A DNA stretch of 64,000 nucleotides from Chamaecrista fasciculata (lineage: Eukaryota > Streptophyta > Magnoliopsida > Fabales > Fabaceae), in contig QANZ01051002.1 of the NCBI GenBank assembly GCA_003254925.1, positions 1 to 64,000 of the forward strand, given 5' to 3'. Below are positions 23,029 to 33,524 of the stretch, piece after piece (the first letter of the stretch is position 1; each line of letters starts with the position of its first letter). The notes beneath the pieces are model-generated. The model worked only from the letters and a program-made list of their open reading frames with translations, was not told the origin of the DNA and ran no database searches. Made by a program: the position numbers and the translations under genes.

Positions 23029-23996
23029 CCCATTTTAGGATTTTTGTAGTACGAATGACTTAGGGTGTTTGAACTGTCCAGAAGAGACTAATGACCATTT
23101 CTTTACCATGGTTTTAGCATGGTTATCTTTAGCTTTGTATCTACTTCAATCAATTGACTGTTAGAAAAATGTATATGGTAACTTTCATGCATATAAAAAA
23201 GGATATGAATTGTTCTTGTTGGCTATGTCTCAGCAATATTTGTCTCAGAACTGTCTAAGCAAAAGCCATTTTTTATGCAATTCACTTTGACAATGTCACT
23301 CATTTGTGTGGTGCACCCACACTTGTGAGAGAATAAGATGGGTCTATAAGACTGAAGGATAGGGCAAAGGATATGATATTTTCATAAGATCAAAAAGTGT
23401 GTGTGTATATATAGATTTTCTTTAGCCTTACAAATTTCACCCAATTAATGCATTTATTTGGAATAGTCTCATTTCTTTGCTACTCATGATGCAAATACAA
23501 CATCTTCAATTCTTAAAATAGTATTGACAATAAGAAACTTATCTATATAACTCTTGTACACAGACAATAGTCAATTAAGAATTATAAAAACCTGCTTTTG
23601 CAAAGTTAATGTCGACAACTAAAAGTTGCCTATAATAATCGAGTTTTTTAAGAGAGACCCGGTTGTCATGGCAGTTGTAAACTTGTTAAACTACGTACAA
23701 TGGAAATCTTATTTTTCGGTTCACTCTTTTTGCATTGTGCTTTTGCAAAACTCACAAAATACCAATGACCTATCAGCTTCCTGATAAATGAAAACAACGG
23801 GCTACAAGCTAGAAACAAGAGACATTGCAAGTACAACATCATTCAAAAACCAATTACAATCCAGCGGTCAGATTCTCCAAAAAAAACCCAATACCAAATT
23901 ACATACAACCCCATCCACAATCTTCATAGTTCACCAACAAATGACAATCATAATTACATACACACCCCCTTTTAGAACTCACTAGTTAACACCTAA
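23029..23996. other. Spacer without a gene
   Basis: AT-rich sequence between two convergent transposon-associated genes, so it should contain their 3' UTRs. No other feature seen. Confidence 0.4.
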
Positions 23997-24626
23997 TTAA
24001 GGTAAATATTGACCTCCAAGTCGGAATTGTACACTCCAAAGATTGAAAAGTACAAGTAAAAACAACGACGACATCAACCCAATCACAAATGTGACAACCA
24101 TCTTGTATCTTCGTTTGACCTGCATCATTTCGTCCTTAAGCTTCATCCTCTCACTTGCTTTGGTACTCTTTAACTGTTGCACCTCATCGTGAAGCCTTGC
24201 AATCGTCGCTTGTTGGGGGTTTGGAACCGACCTTCCCGTTGCCAGTAAAGCATTTAATTGTTGTTCAAGGGAGTCAATTCGGGCGTGCACCTTCCAGCCA
24301 ACTTCTTGCCATCGGCTATCAGTTTCAGGGTCATGCCACGAAAAGAAACCACATTTTTTTGGCTGGAGGAAAATATTATACATACATCAAAGTTAAGTTT
24401 TCTATTGTCTAGAACTCAAAACAATGTACGAGAAACACAATATATACTACAACTTATAAAACTATAAATTGCATACCGGATAGTGCGGACAAGTGTGAAA
24501 CCGCCTTCCGAAACTCCAAGGTTTCCATGACATTCGGAAAACAGCAACTTGACCACATTGACAATATTTTGTCGGGACCTCGTCAGACGATGAGAGAGCT
24601 GCTGATGAAGATGTGATGGTGGACAT
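23997..24626 (-). CDS. GRF zinc-finger protein with coiled coil and C-terminal membrane segment
   Basis: Exons 24626-24477 and 24362-23997 give 171 residues. Residues about 21-65 form a GRF-type zinc finger: YCQCGQVAVFRMSWKP, GRRFHTCPHYP, then KKCGFFSWHDPE after the intron, which splits the finger. Next comes a coiled coil (IDSLEQQLNALL and a Glu/Lys helix), then a hydrophobic helix (VVTFVIGLMSSLFLLVLF) near the C-terminus. Such short GRF plus coiled-coil plus TM proteins are numerous in plant genomes and commonly lie in transposon-rich DNA; their role is unknown. The start is the ATG at 24626; an upstream in-frame GTG is unlikely. A 5'-UTR exon with donor GTAAGT ends at 25660 and would splice to an acceptor at about 24677. 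Confidence 0.75.
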
Positions 24627-25659
24627 CGTCAGGATTGTTGGCGAAAAGGCAAATGTCACAATTTTCGGCCTAAGGTCTGCACAACAGTTTCAAGTTTGAC
24701 TACAAGCATTAGTATAAATACAGAATTTATTAAGGCTTAAAGATAAGAAAAATTTAGGGAATTCTTGTAGCTTAACTCACTGGGAAGTGTTCAGAGTTAA
24801 GGGAAATGTAGCAGGTTAAGGAAATAGTTACTTGTAATGCACACAAAGTAAACGGTATAAATGTCTTTGTGTGGTTACAGTATTAGTTTGAAGGTTGAGA
24901 GTTTGGTGTAATAATTATAGGGATTGAGTCTTCAGCTATATATTTCATTAGCATCCCTTACTATCTCTCCCTAACTTTGCTCTACCAAGCAATCAGACAA
25001 TGTGGCCAAAGAGAGTAGCAATATTATATTGTCAATAAGACTGCTCATGGAATTAGGTAAAGTACTTTGGGAGTTGTTTTTTTTATTAACATAATCACAT
25101 CATCAAAGAGAAAGCTCATTGCTAAAGTTCTTTAAGTCAAAGATTGAAATATTTTATTTGAGTTGGCTATTGTTCTTCGTTTTCAATTGAGTTTAATTTG
25201 CAACAAATAGCAAGCTTTTAAACTTCAAATTGAGACTTATGACACAAAATTTACAAGTAAAATAGCACTTCAATCTAAAAAGGAGCCCAAAACAAATGTA
25301 TGGTCCATTTAGTAATAATTTCATGAAGACCAATTTTAGCTAAATTGTCCCATTTTTATCACACTTGATTGATTTGTTATAATTAAAAAACAACTGAATA
25401 ACAAATCACAGGATATCAGGTGATAAAATGAACAAAGTATTAAGGCAATGAAATATGGATGACGAACCTTCTATTTCTCTCTATATTGATCAAGACAAAG
25501 TTTGAAGTCAGAATAAGATCCGAGTTAGCATTATCATAGCCATCATTAAGCACTCCAACTGATGGGCTTATTTACCAAAAACCTCCCTACTTCACCTATA
25601 GAACCAATAAACCCAACCCATTTCTAAACCTCGAAGACGCAACAGCAGAGGACTTACCT

Positions 25660-25850
25660 TGCGTCGGACCGCAGAGGACTGTAGATCATCGATGGAAGAC
25701 AGGCCACCCTCGCTCGGTCGTGCGGAAGAATCCGGTGCGGCAGAGGGCACAACGTCGACTGGCTATGGAAGACGCGATGCAGAAGGGCAAAATCGATTTG
25801 GGTCTCGATGGGTATGGCGTGAAATTTAGGGCGTATTTGCAATTTGAGAA
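25660..25850 (-). other. Candidate 5'-UTR exon of the GRF gene
   Basis: GC-richer than its surroundings, and ends in ACGCAAG followed by donor GTAAGT on the minus strand. An ATG at 25842 opens a 63-codon frame that, if spliced to 24676, stops almost at once, giving a possible upstream ORF. The link to the GRF gene is inferred from position and splice signals. Confidence 0.45.
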
Positions 25851-25859
25851 TGAAAAATT

Positions 25860-26610
25860 TTGCCCAAATTCACATTTCAGCCCCAGGTCACAATGATTAT
25901 GTACAACATGGTCCCTCTTTCTAGTTAAAAACCATTTTGCCCTTTGTGATTGGTGATTGAATGTATTAGAGTATAAGTAATTATAGGTTTATGTATAGGG
26001 GTATAAGTGTAATTGAGTGTGTTTGATTATTAAGAAATCATGATTATAATTGAATCAGGAAAAAAACGTAAACGAACATGTTTATTATGATTATAATCAA
26101 AACAGATTATAATCAAAATGCAAACGAACTGGGCCTTTATCCACCTACCACAATCATTACATACCCATTTTAATAATTTCACACCAAATAATCAACAATC
26201 ATCTAAACACCACTACAAAAATAATCAACTTTGATTATAATCACACTACGATTATAATCAAAACAAATTTAAAAAAAAACGGAAACGAACTGACCCTAAA
26301 CTCATATATATATATATATATATATATATCCACTGTAGTGACGAGTCAGTTTTATTTTTTAATTTTTCCAAATTATTTTTTAAAAAAAACTTCATATCAG
26401 CCTCACATACTAACTATTAATGCAATGGTGTTTTTTTTTTTAGAAAAAACAAATTTGCACATAAACTAAACAGATATATCCAAGGAGTAAAAAGTTTCGA
26501 AGCATTGAATCTTGCCCAACGGTTTCCATGTAGTTTCTTGTGTGGATTAAATCTAATCTTTTTTTTTGTTATAAATTTTTATGATATAAATATTATATGT
26601 GATAACAAAT
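25860..26610. other. AT-rich spacer with remnants of a MITE
   Basis: The phrase GATTATAATCAAAACA and the motif AAACGAACTGxxCC each recur (about 26,090-26,140 and 26,240-26,300), as in the end of a small DNA element. Boundaries and target duplications were not found. A (TA)n run lies at 26309-26329. Confidence 0.4.
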
Positions 26611-26651
26611 ATTTTTTATAATTTTTTTTTGGCCATTGATTTTTTATAATT
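26611..26651 (-). mobile_element. Micro-retroposon scar
   Basis: ATTTTTTATAATT at 26611-26623 and 26639-26651 flanks an insert that on the minus strand reads CAATGGCC plus a run of A. Confidence 0.5.
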
Positions 26652-26899
26652 AATCATTATAAAATATATATAATTCTTTCAATAAAATTAATAAAAAAAA
26701 CATGTAGATTAAATTCGTTACAAATTTATAATTTAGTCTCAGATAATATTTCAGGAATTATTGACCGTTTGTAAAAAAAATAGAGATAAAAAAAATACAT
26801 CTTTAAAATTTAAAAATTAAATTACAGTTTTGAAATTGTGTTTAGGACCAAAAAAAAAGATTTTCTCTAAATTGAAACTTGAAACTTCTCGCTCATCAG

Positions 26900-27345
26900 G
26901 CGATCCTCTGTCAAAGTGCCAAACCCTCGTGGAACCCTCTCGAGCTGCATTTCATGTTTGTATTGTTGAAATCTCAATTCAGACTTCAGTATGCTCTTGC
27001 AAGGTGAATCGTTTTTCTTCAACTAACTCTAGCGTATGCCCTTTACTTTTCTAAGTTTTTGTTCTTTGTCTACTCTAGTTCTGGGCTTACGCTTCAGTCT
27101 TCACTGTCTTGTAGGAAAAAATTTTCTCAGATTAAAAGTTAAACGATATATTAATCTGTTTATATTCGTTTCCTTTGGATGTTTCTTCTGGGTTACATTT
27201 TACTTTACTGGATAATCTATTTATGGTGTCACATCACTGATTATGCAATTACACTTCCTGTGATATTTCATTCTACTTTCTTTTATTATTTTGTTTTTCA
27301 TTCTAGCAGAGCGAGAAATGAGTGGGTTTTGCTAGGCATTTGTGT
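26900..27345 (+). repeat. Duplicate of the PDCD2-like gene 5' end, now the PPR leader
   Basis: This stretch aligns by eye with about 52360-52870, the 5' UTR, leader intron and first codons of the PDCD2-like gene. Shared marks in the same order are CCTCTG.CAAAGTGC.AAACCCT, the donor context GCAAGGTGAAT, GTTTATATTCGTTT, TGTTTCTTCTGG, and GAG.GAG.AATGAGTGGG. Donor (27004) and acceptor (27309) are both kept. After splicing, the old start would give an upstream ORF of five codons (MSGFC, stop) before the PPR ATG at 27460. The duplication is old, with many substitutions. Confidence 0.8.
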
Positions 27346-27459
27346 AAAGACTCTCTAGACGCTTGCTGAAATGGTTTTCTGGCGTTCTGTTCAGAATCAT
27401 TAATCCACAATGCTTCACAGTTTCCCATTTTTATAAAAATCAGAACATTCAACCTCTTT

Positions 27460-30009
27460 ATGATGAGAAACCTCCATCATCAACATAGATTTCTGCTAAA
27501 ACTTCTTTGCAATATCAAAAAACGAAGTCTCAACTTTCTCTCCACTTTGTCATCTGCTCTTCTCCCATCAGAGAACCATTGTCTTCCAATTTGCAAACCA
27601 CTAAACATTAGACGTGAATTAGCCAACTTGTTGCAGTTTTCCTACTCAGTAAATCCCATTTCGTATTACAAGAAAATTCATGCCCATATTGTGGTGCTGG
27701 GATTCCAACATGATGTTTTTCTCGCCAATATTCTCTTGCAATCATACTCTAAATGGGATCTTCTAAGTGATGCGCAGAAGCTGTTTGATCTTTTGCCTGA
27801 GAGAAACTTGGTTACTTGGTCTTCTATGGTTTCTTTGTACACCAAACATAATTACAATGAAGAAGCCTTGACATTATTCTCTCAATTTAGAAGAAGTTGC
27901 TCTAAAAAACCAAATGAATACATTTTAGCCAGTGTTCTTCGAGCTTGCACAAAATTGGGTGGTATTAGTCAAGCACAAGAGGTGCATGGTTTTATTGTTA
28001 AGTGTGGCTTCCTTCAAGATCTTTATGTTGGAACCTCTTTGATTGATTTTTACACCAAACACGGAGATATTGATGAAGCAAGGTTGAATTTTGATGGTTT
28101 AAAAGTAAAAAGTTCGGTTACCTGGACTGCAATTATAGCAGGATATTCAAAACAAGGAAGGAGTGAAGTGTCCTTAAAATTATTCAACCAAATGATGGAA
28201 ACTGATGAATCTCCTGACAGATATGTAATTTCTAGTGTTTTGAGTGCATGCTCGATACTTGAGTTTCTTGGAGGGGGAAAGCAAATTCATGCTTATGTAC
28301 TGAGGAGGGGAATTGACATGGATGTCTCAGTAGTAAATGGACTTGTAGATTTATATTTGAAGTGTCATAAAGTGAAAACAGGTAGGACAGTATTTGATCA
28401 GATGGTGGATAAAAATATAATTTCATGGACCACAATGATTGCCGGTTACATGCAAAATTCATTTGATTGGGAAGCTATAAAGCTCTTCCTTGAAATGGCA
28501 AACATTGGTTTGAAGCCTGATGCTTTTGCCTGCACTAGCATTCTCACTTCATGCGGTTCACTACAAAATCTAGAAATGGGAAGGCAAGTGCATTCTTATA
28601 CTGTCAAGGCCAATCTCGAAAATGATAGTTTTGTGAAAAATGGTTTGGTGGATATGTATGCAAAATGTGATTCTTTGACCGAGGCAAGGAAATTCTTTGA
28701 TCTTATGGCTGGTTCTAATGCTGTATCCTACAATGCCATGATAGAAGGATACTGTAAACGAGAGAAGCTGTATGAAGCATTAGATCTTTTTCGTGAAATG
28801 CGGCTATGTTCGTTATCACCAACTCTCTTGACATTTGTAAGCCTTCTGGGGGTATGTGCTTCATTACTTAACCTAAAATTAACCAACCAAATCCATGGCA
28901 TCATTATCAAATATGGGGTTTCTTTCGATATTTTTGCTGGAAGTGCCCTAATAGATGTTTATTGCAAGTGTTCGTGTGCTGGGGATGCCAGACTTGTTTT
29001 TGAGGAGACACATGAGAAAGATATTGTGGTATGGAATGCAATGTTTTCTGGATATGCCCAACAATCGGAAAATGAAGAGGCTCTCAAACTTTACAAAGAT
29101 TTGCATATGTCAAGAATAAGACCCAATGAATTCACTTTCGCTTCTGTAATTGCGGCAACCAGTAACCTTGCAAGTCTGCAACACGGTCAGCAGTTTCATG
29201 GCCAGGTAATAAAGATGGGTCTTAATGCCGATCCCTTTGTCACAAATGCTTTAATAGATATGTATGCTAAGTGTGGAGATATTGAAGAGGCTCGCCAAGC
29301 TTTTAGTTCCACGTGTTGGAGAGACCTCGCGTGTTGGAACTCGATGATTTCTACATATGCACAGCATGGAGAAGCAGAAGATGCTCTTCGAATGTTTGAA
29401 TGTATGATCAAGGAAGGAATCAAGCCTAATTATGTCACCTTTGTTGGTGTGCTCTCTGCATGTAGTCACGCAGGACTTGTTGACATTGGATTCCATCATT
29501 TTAAATCGATGTCCAAATTCAAAATTGAACCAGGAACAGAACATTATGTTTGCATGGTTTCTCTCTTGGGCCGTGCCGGTAGAGTATATGAAGCAAAGGA
29601 GTTTATTGAGAACATGCCTATAAAACCAGCAGCAGTAGTATGGAGGAGCCTGCTTAGTGCATGTAGATTTACAGGTCATGTTGAACTCGGAACATATGCT
29701 GCTGAGATGGCAATTTCGAGTGATCCAACCGATAGCGGATCGTATATATTGCTTTCAAATATTTTTGCATCCAAAGGAATGTGGATAGATGTGAAGAGGG
29801 TGAGGGAAAAAATGGACACAAGTGGAGTAGTGAAAGAACCAGGTTGTAGTTGGATCGAATTAAATAACGAGGTTCACATGTTTATTGCCAGAGACACATC
29901 TCATCGTGATGCTGCACTTATATCTTCAGTTTTAGACAACTTAATTCTTCAGATCAAAGGGTTTGGTTATGTGGCTAATAATAATGCCACAATTTTGGTA
30001 GATGATTGA
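27460..30009 (+). CDS. PLS-class pentatricopeptide repeat protein with E domain
   Basis: A single uninterrupted reading frame of 849 codons with no intron, as usual for PPR genes. It begins MMRNLHHQHRFLL, a basic, hydroxyl-rich leader that could target mitochondria or plastids. About 17-20 PPR motifs follow, with typical P, L and S endings such as RNLVTWSSMVSLYTKH, NIISWTTMIAGYMQN and TNALIDMYAKCGDIEEA. The C-terminus has E and E+ motifs (AVVWRSLLSACR...GSYILLSNIFASKGMWIDV..VREKM...KEPGCSWIE) and no DYW deaminase. PLS-E proteins usually specify C-to-U editing sites in organelle RNA and need a DYW domain in trans. Sequence and the nearby DRG1 make it the likely orthologue of Arabidopsis At4g39530. 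Its leader comes from another gene (26900-27345). Confidence 0.93.
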   Translation: MMRNLHHQHRFLLKLLCNIKKRSLNFLSTLSSALLPSENHCLPICKPLNIRRELANLLQFSYSVNPISYYKKIHAHIVVLGFQHDVFLANILLQSYSKWDLLSDAQKLFDLLPERNLVTWSSMVSLYTKHNYNEEALTLFSQFRRSCSKKPNEYILASVLRACTKLGGISQAQEVHGFIVKCGFLQDLYVGTSLIDFYTKHGDIDEARLNFDGLKVKSSVTWTAIIAGYSKQGRSEVSLKLFNQMMETDESPDRYVISSVLSACSILEFLGGGKQIHAYVLRRGIDMDVSVVNGLVDLYLKCHKVKTGRTVFDQMVDKNIISWTTMIAGYMQNSFDWEAIKLFLEMANIGLKPDAFACTSILTSCGSLQNLEMGRQVHSYTVKANLENDSFVKNGLVDMYAKCDSLTEARKFFDLMAGSNAVSYNAMIEGYCKREKLYEALDLFREMRLCSLSPTLLTFVSLLGVCASLLNLKLTNQIHGIIIKYGVSFDIFAGSALIDVYCKCSCAGDARLVFEETHEKDIVVWNAMFSGYAQQSENEEALKLYKDLHMSRIRPNEFTFASVIAATSNLASLQHGQQFHGQVIKMGLNADPFVTNALIDMYAKCGDIEEARQAFSSTCWRDLACWNSMISTYAQHGEAEDALRMFECMIKEGIKPNYVTFVGVLSACSHAGLVDIGFHHFKSMSKFKIEPGTEHYVCMVSLLGRAGRVYEAKEFIENMPIKPAAVVWRSLLSACRFTGHVELGTYAAEMAISSDPTDSGSYILLSNIFASKGMWIDVKRVREKMDTSGVVKEPGCSWIELNNEVHMFIARDTSHRDAALISSVLDNLILQIKGFGYVANNNATILVDD

Positions 30010-30495
30010 GATAAATCGTCTTGTTCTGTGACTGATATTCTGCAGTTATTGTGCTTTAATATTAATAGTTAAAGTTCAAGAAAAAGTCTGGCTTGCAACT
30101 TATTTAAGCAATGTTGAGCTTCAAGACAACTGCAGAATTGTCGTCTAAGATGTCGCCTTGTACAACGATAGCAGTGGCACTTCCTTAGGAGTGAACCATT
30201 ATTACCAACTTCCAGGAGGGGATTCAAGGTGATTTATGATTTAACATCTTTTGGTCCTAATTGAAAAGTGAGATTTAGTATCAGAATGAGTATAATATTT
30301 CCATGTGCATTTTCTATGGCCTTTGAACTCTAAATTTGTAAGCTAGCTTTTAGTATGTGTTCTAACATGGTATAGTAGTATAGGATTTGTATAGCCTTTG
30401 AACTTATATTTTACACTCAACACATCAAGGAGACAAATAATTGTCTTGGATATCATTGAAGACTCCTGGATATGTACCTCAGAATAGATGGACCT
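30010..30495. other. PPR 3' flank
   Basis: Carries the PPR 3' UTR (end not determined). No other gene seen. Confidence 0.4.
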
Positions 30496-30496
30496 T

Positions 30497-31530
30497 TATA
30501 ATGTTGCTCATCTCCAAAATCGAAACTGTCATTGACTCACTGGTTCAAGAGTTTCAGAAGAGTGAGACCCAACTGCCTTTTCTATTTCAATTTTGACCTA
30601 TCTTGTCGTTCTAAGAGAATTGAATGTTATTATTTTCTTAGATGGTGAGCTTGACATGTTAATGATGTGGCTTTCAAGTTCAGTCATCAGGTGTGCATAA
30701 TAGGGATGATTATGGTTAAGGATGCTATGATCTTCAAATTCAGATTCGGACTTGAGCGATTATCAAAATCAATTCCCATTTTTGAACCCTACCAATAGTC
30801 AAATTCTCATACTCAAACTTAGAACCAAAGAAATTTTAAAATAAATTATTTTGTTATATAAATTTATTTCCATCAAATTTATACTTATATAACCACCAAA
30901 AATGAAAATGTAAATCATAAATATGATGTACTATTAAATTACTTCAATATGTATTAAATGTTTAATATTTTTTTAAAATATTTAACATTTTATTCTTTTT
31001 TTTGTATTAATAGTTAACTTACTGTTATTGGCACTAATGAAAACTTTTATTATTTTTACTGAATTCTCCCTTTGCCTCTTTCTCATATGTCTCCTCAAAG
31101 TATCATTTGGAGTGGAATCTAAAATCGGAACTAATCTTCTGGACACACAAGTTCAGTAGTTCTTTTTTTTTTTTTTTTGTGGGACAAGTTCAGTAGTTCT
31201 GTGGGCTACTTCTTATGATGGATACACATGTGAAAGCACAAATATGAAAATTTAGCAAATAGTTGAATTGAACTTCTAAATAGTGATAACTCATATAAGT
31301 AATAAACTTAGCCTGGATGTGTAGGTTCTTGAGATTTTGATCTGAATTTCACGTGAATTGTAGTATATGGTTTTGACACTGATATATATCAACAATCTGT
31401 GTTTATGGTTACTCATCGTGTTTAGGGCCTCATTATCTTTGGCTACTTCTTGACCATTCAGATAATAAAAATTCTTATGTACTATATATTATGATGCATT
31501 GGAATTAAATGCATAGTTGAGATGAACTAC
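30497..31530 (+). pseudogene. Relic of a second DRG1 copy, introns only
   Basis: Read in order it resembles DRG1 introns 5 and 6 (about 12370-13800). Paired phrases include GAAGAGTGAGACCCAACTGC with GAAGACTGAGACCCAATGC; GAGCTTGACATGTTAATG with GAGCATGACATGTTAATG; CTCCCTTTGCCTCTTTCT with CTCCCTTGGCCTCTTTCT; and CATTATCTTTGGCTACT with TATTATCTTTGGCTACT. Exon 6, which should lie between the blocks, is not recognisable; AT-rich sequence replaces it. A poly(T) scar interrupts the relic at 31164. Confidence 0.7.
31147..31200 (-). mobile_element. Micro-retroposon scar
   Basis: ACAAGTTCAGTAGTTCT occurs perfectly at 31147-31163 and 31184-31200. On the minus strand the insert is CCCAC followed by about 15 A: almost nothing but a tail. 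Confidence 0.75.
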
Positions 31531-31895
31531 CCGATTACTGTTCAATAGGGCAATTCTTTATGCGTCATTTGTGTAGTTTTTATCATTATGTATTGAGTAA
31601 GTTACACTATCCTCCTTCGAGGTTTGATTAAATTATACTAGAGTAAATATAATGTTGCAAAACCTTTCTTTTAATTGACTTTGTTATCGATTAAGTTTCT
31701 GAATACTGGAGAAAGGAGTGTCAGCAATAGAAGAACAAGAATAATTAAGGAAAAAATAACGTTATTTTGAAGATAAAAAACAAACAAATATCACCAATTG
31801 CGAATATGCATAAGTTGTCCCTACCCCTAATCTCTCTCTCTCTCTCTCTCTCTCTCTAGAAAACATGGAAAAATATTTTACACACATATCTAACA
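31531..31895. other. NOI gene 3' flank with (CT)n
   Basis: Minus-strand 3' flank of the NOI gene, with a (CT)13 microsatellite at 31831-31857. Confidence 0.5.
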
Positions 31896-33488
31896 TTAGG
31901 CTTTCACGCAACAGTTGAAGTAGCTGAAGATGCTTTTCCTCGTCTGTCAAGAAATATCAAACAATAAATGAAGAGTGAGATTGAATTTCCAAACTGTAAG
32001 CAGATACCGGTTAAATAAAATTGAAAATATAAAAGAATGAGAAAAAAATAACAAATTTTACTGAAGAAAAAAAATCCTAAAACTATGATATAATTTGAAC
32101 AATCTTCCAAACGCAATTGTGTGACATGCATAAATAATAATACTAAACAGATGAACTGATGAAGGTCATAAAATAAGAGTTAACTGCATAAACTACAAGA
32201 TATCGATGTCCATTTCTGTACCCTAGCCAGTTGAATTTCTTCTTGCTAGTTCTCAAAACCACCGATAAATGAGCATCTTCCCAGATAACAACATAAGCAA
32301 TCATGCAACATATTTTGTGCCTTAATGAATTGAATGTATTTCAGTAATTGGCCCAACCCCAAATCTCATGTGCAGGAACTAGATTGCGTGTTTCCTAGGT
32401 GATTATGTAAATAAATAACAATTTTGACCTCTTCAAGTCTTTGTCAAACATTTGCCCCAAAATATAAAGTCTCTGTCAAACCAGATAATCATAGGTCCCG
32501 ATTGCCGAAATTGAACTATGTTTTTATGCTATTTTTTCTCCGCGGGGTGACGAATATTTAATGCATTATCCTTTCCCTACTTTTCTCTCAATATCTTGTT
32601 CATTTATTAAATTGAATATCTGAATAAAACGACCATATTCACGAATTTATGTGCTCTACTTGTTTAAAGTTTCATTCCCAATATTTACTCGGTTTTTGTT
32701 ATCATATTTCCTTTTCAAACATTGAAAAAAAAAATTAATGTTATAATCAATGAGAATTAATTTTTTATTTGGTGAACGGCAATAATTCATCCTCATTCTT
32801 GCCAATCATACATACTGAGATATTTTAATATTTTCGAAAATTATTCTGAATGCTTCTATGATTCTATCCTTGTCATCCATAGCTACTACAACCACAAGTT
32901 GTTTAATAATATGCATTCCATATGTCAACATAAATGATGGCTACTAAAGAAATTCAGTATCACAAAGTTGGCAAAGAATCTTACAGTTTCAGAGTGGTGG
33001 CTTCTTTGGTAATGGGCGTGCTGGGGATCAGTACTGTGCCCTGTGTTTATGCTGGCAGTTGATGAAGCCATGAGTTCTTCTTCATTACCAAGACTTGCTC
33101 TGGAAATGTTTGTCTTGTTCTGCTTCCTCTTTTCTCGAATTTTTGTAAAATCCATTGAGTAGTCCGGCAATGGGCCCTTTTGATCCCAATCCCCAAACTG
33201 TGGCACCGATAACCAGGGAGCATTTTTCTACAAGGACAATATTCATAACTTGATTAGCTATTTTATGCATGTTTCATTTTTCTAATCATGAAAAAGAAAC
33301 GAATGGAAGGAAGGGGCAATATTTCCCCTATGAATTGAATCGAAGAGTTTGGGCACAAAACCAGAACAATCATCACTAGCACATGCTGATGCTGAAACTT
33401 CAGATAAACTTAACTGATATTTTAATTTTCAACATTTCAAACATTTAGAAAACTTTTTCTAGTCTACAGTGATAACACCTTTTGCCAG

Positions 33489-33524
<36 letters not shown>

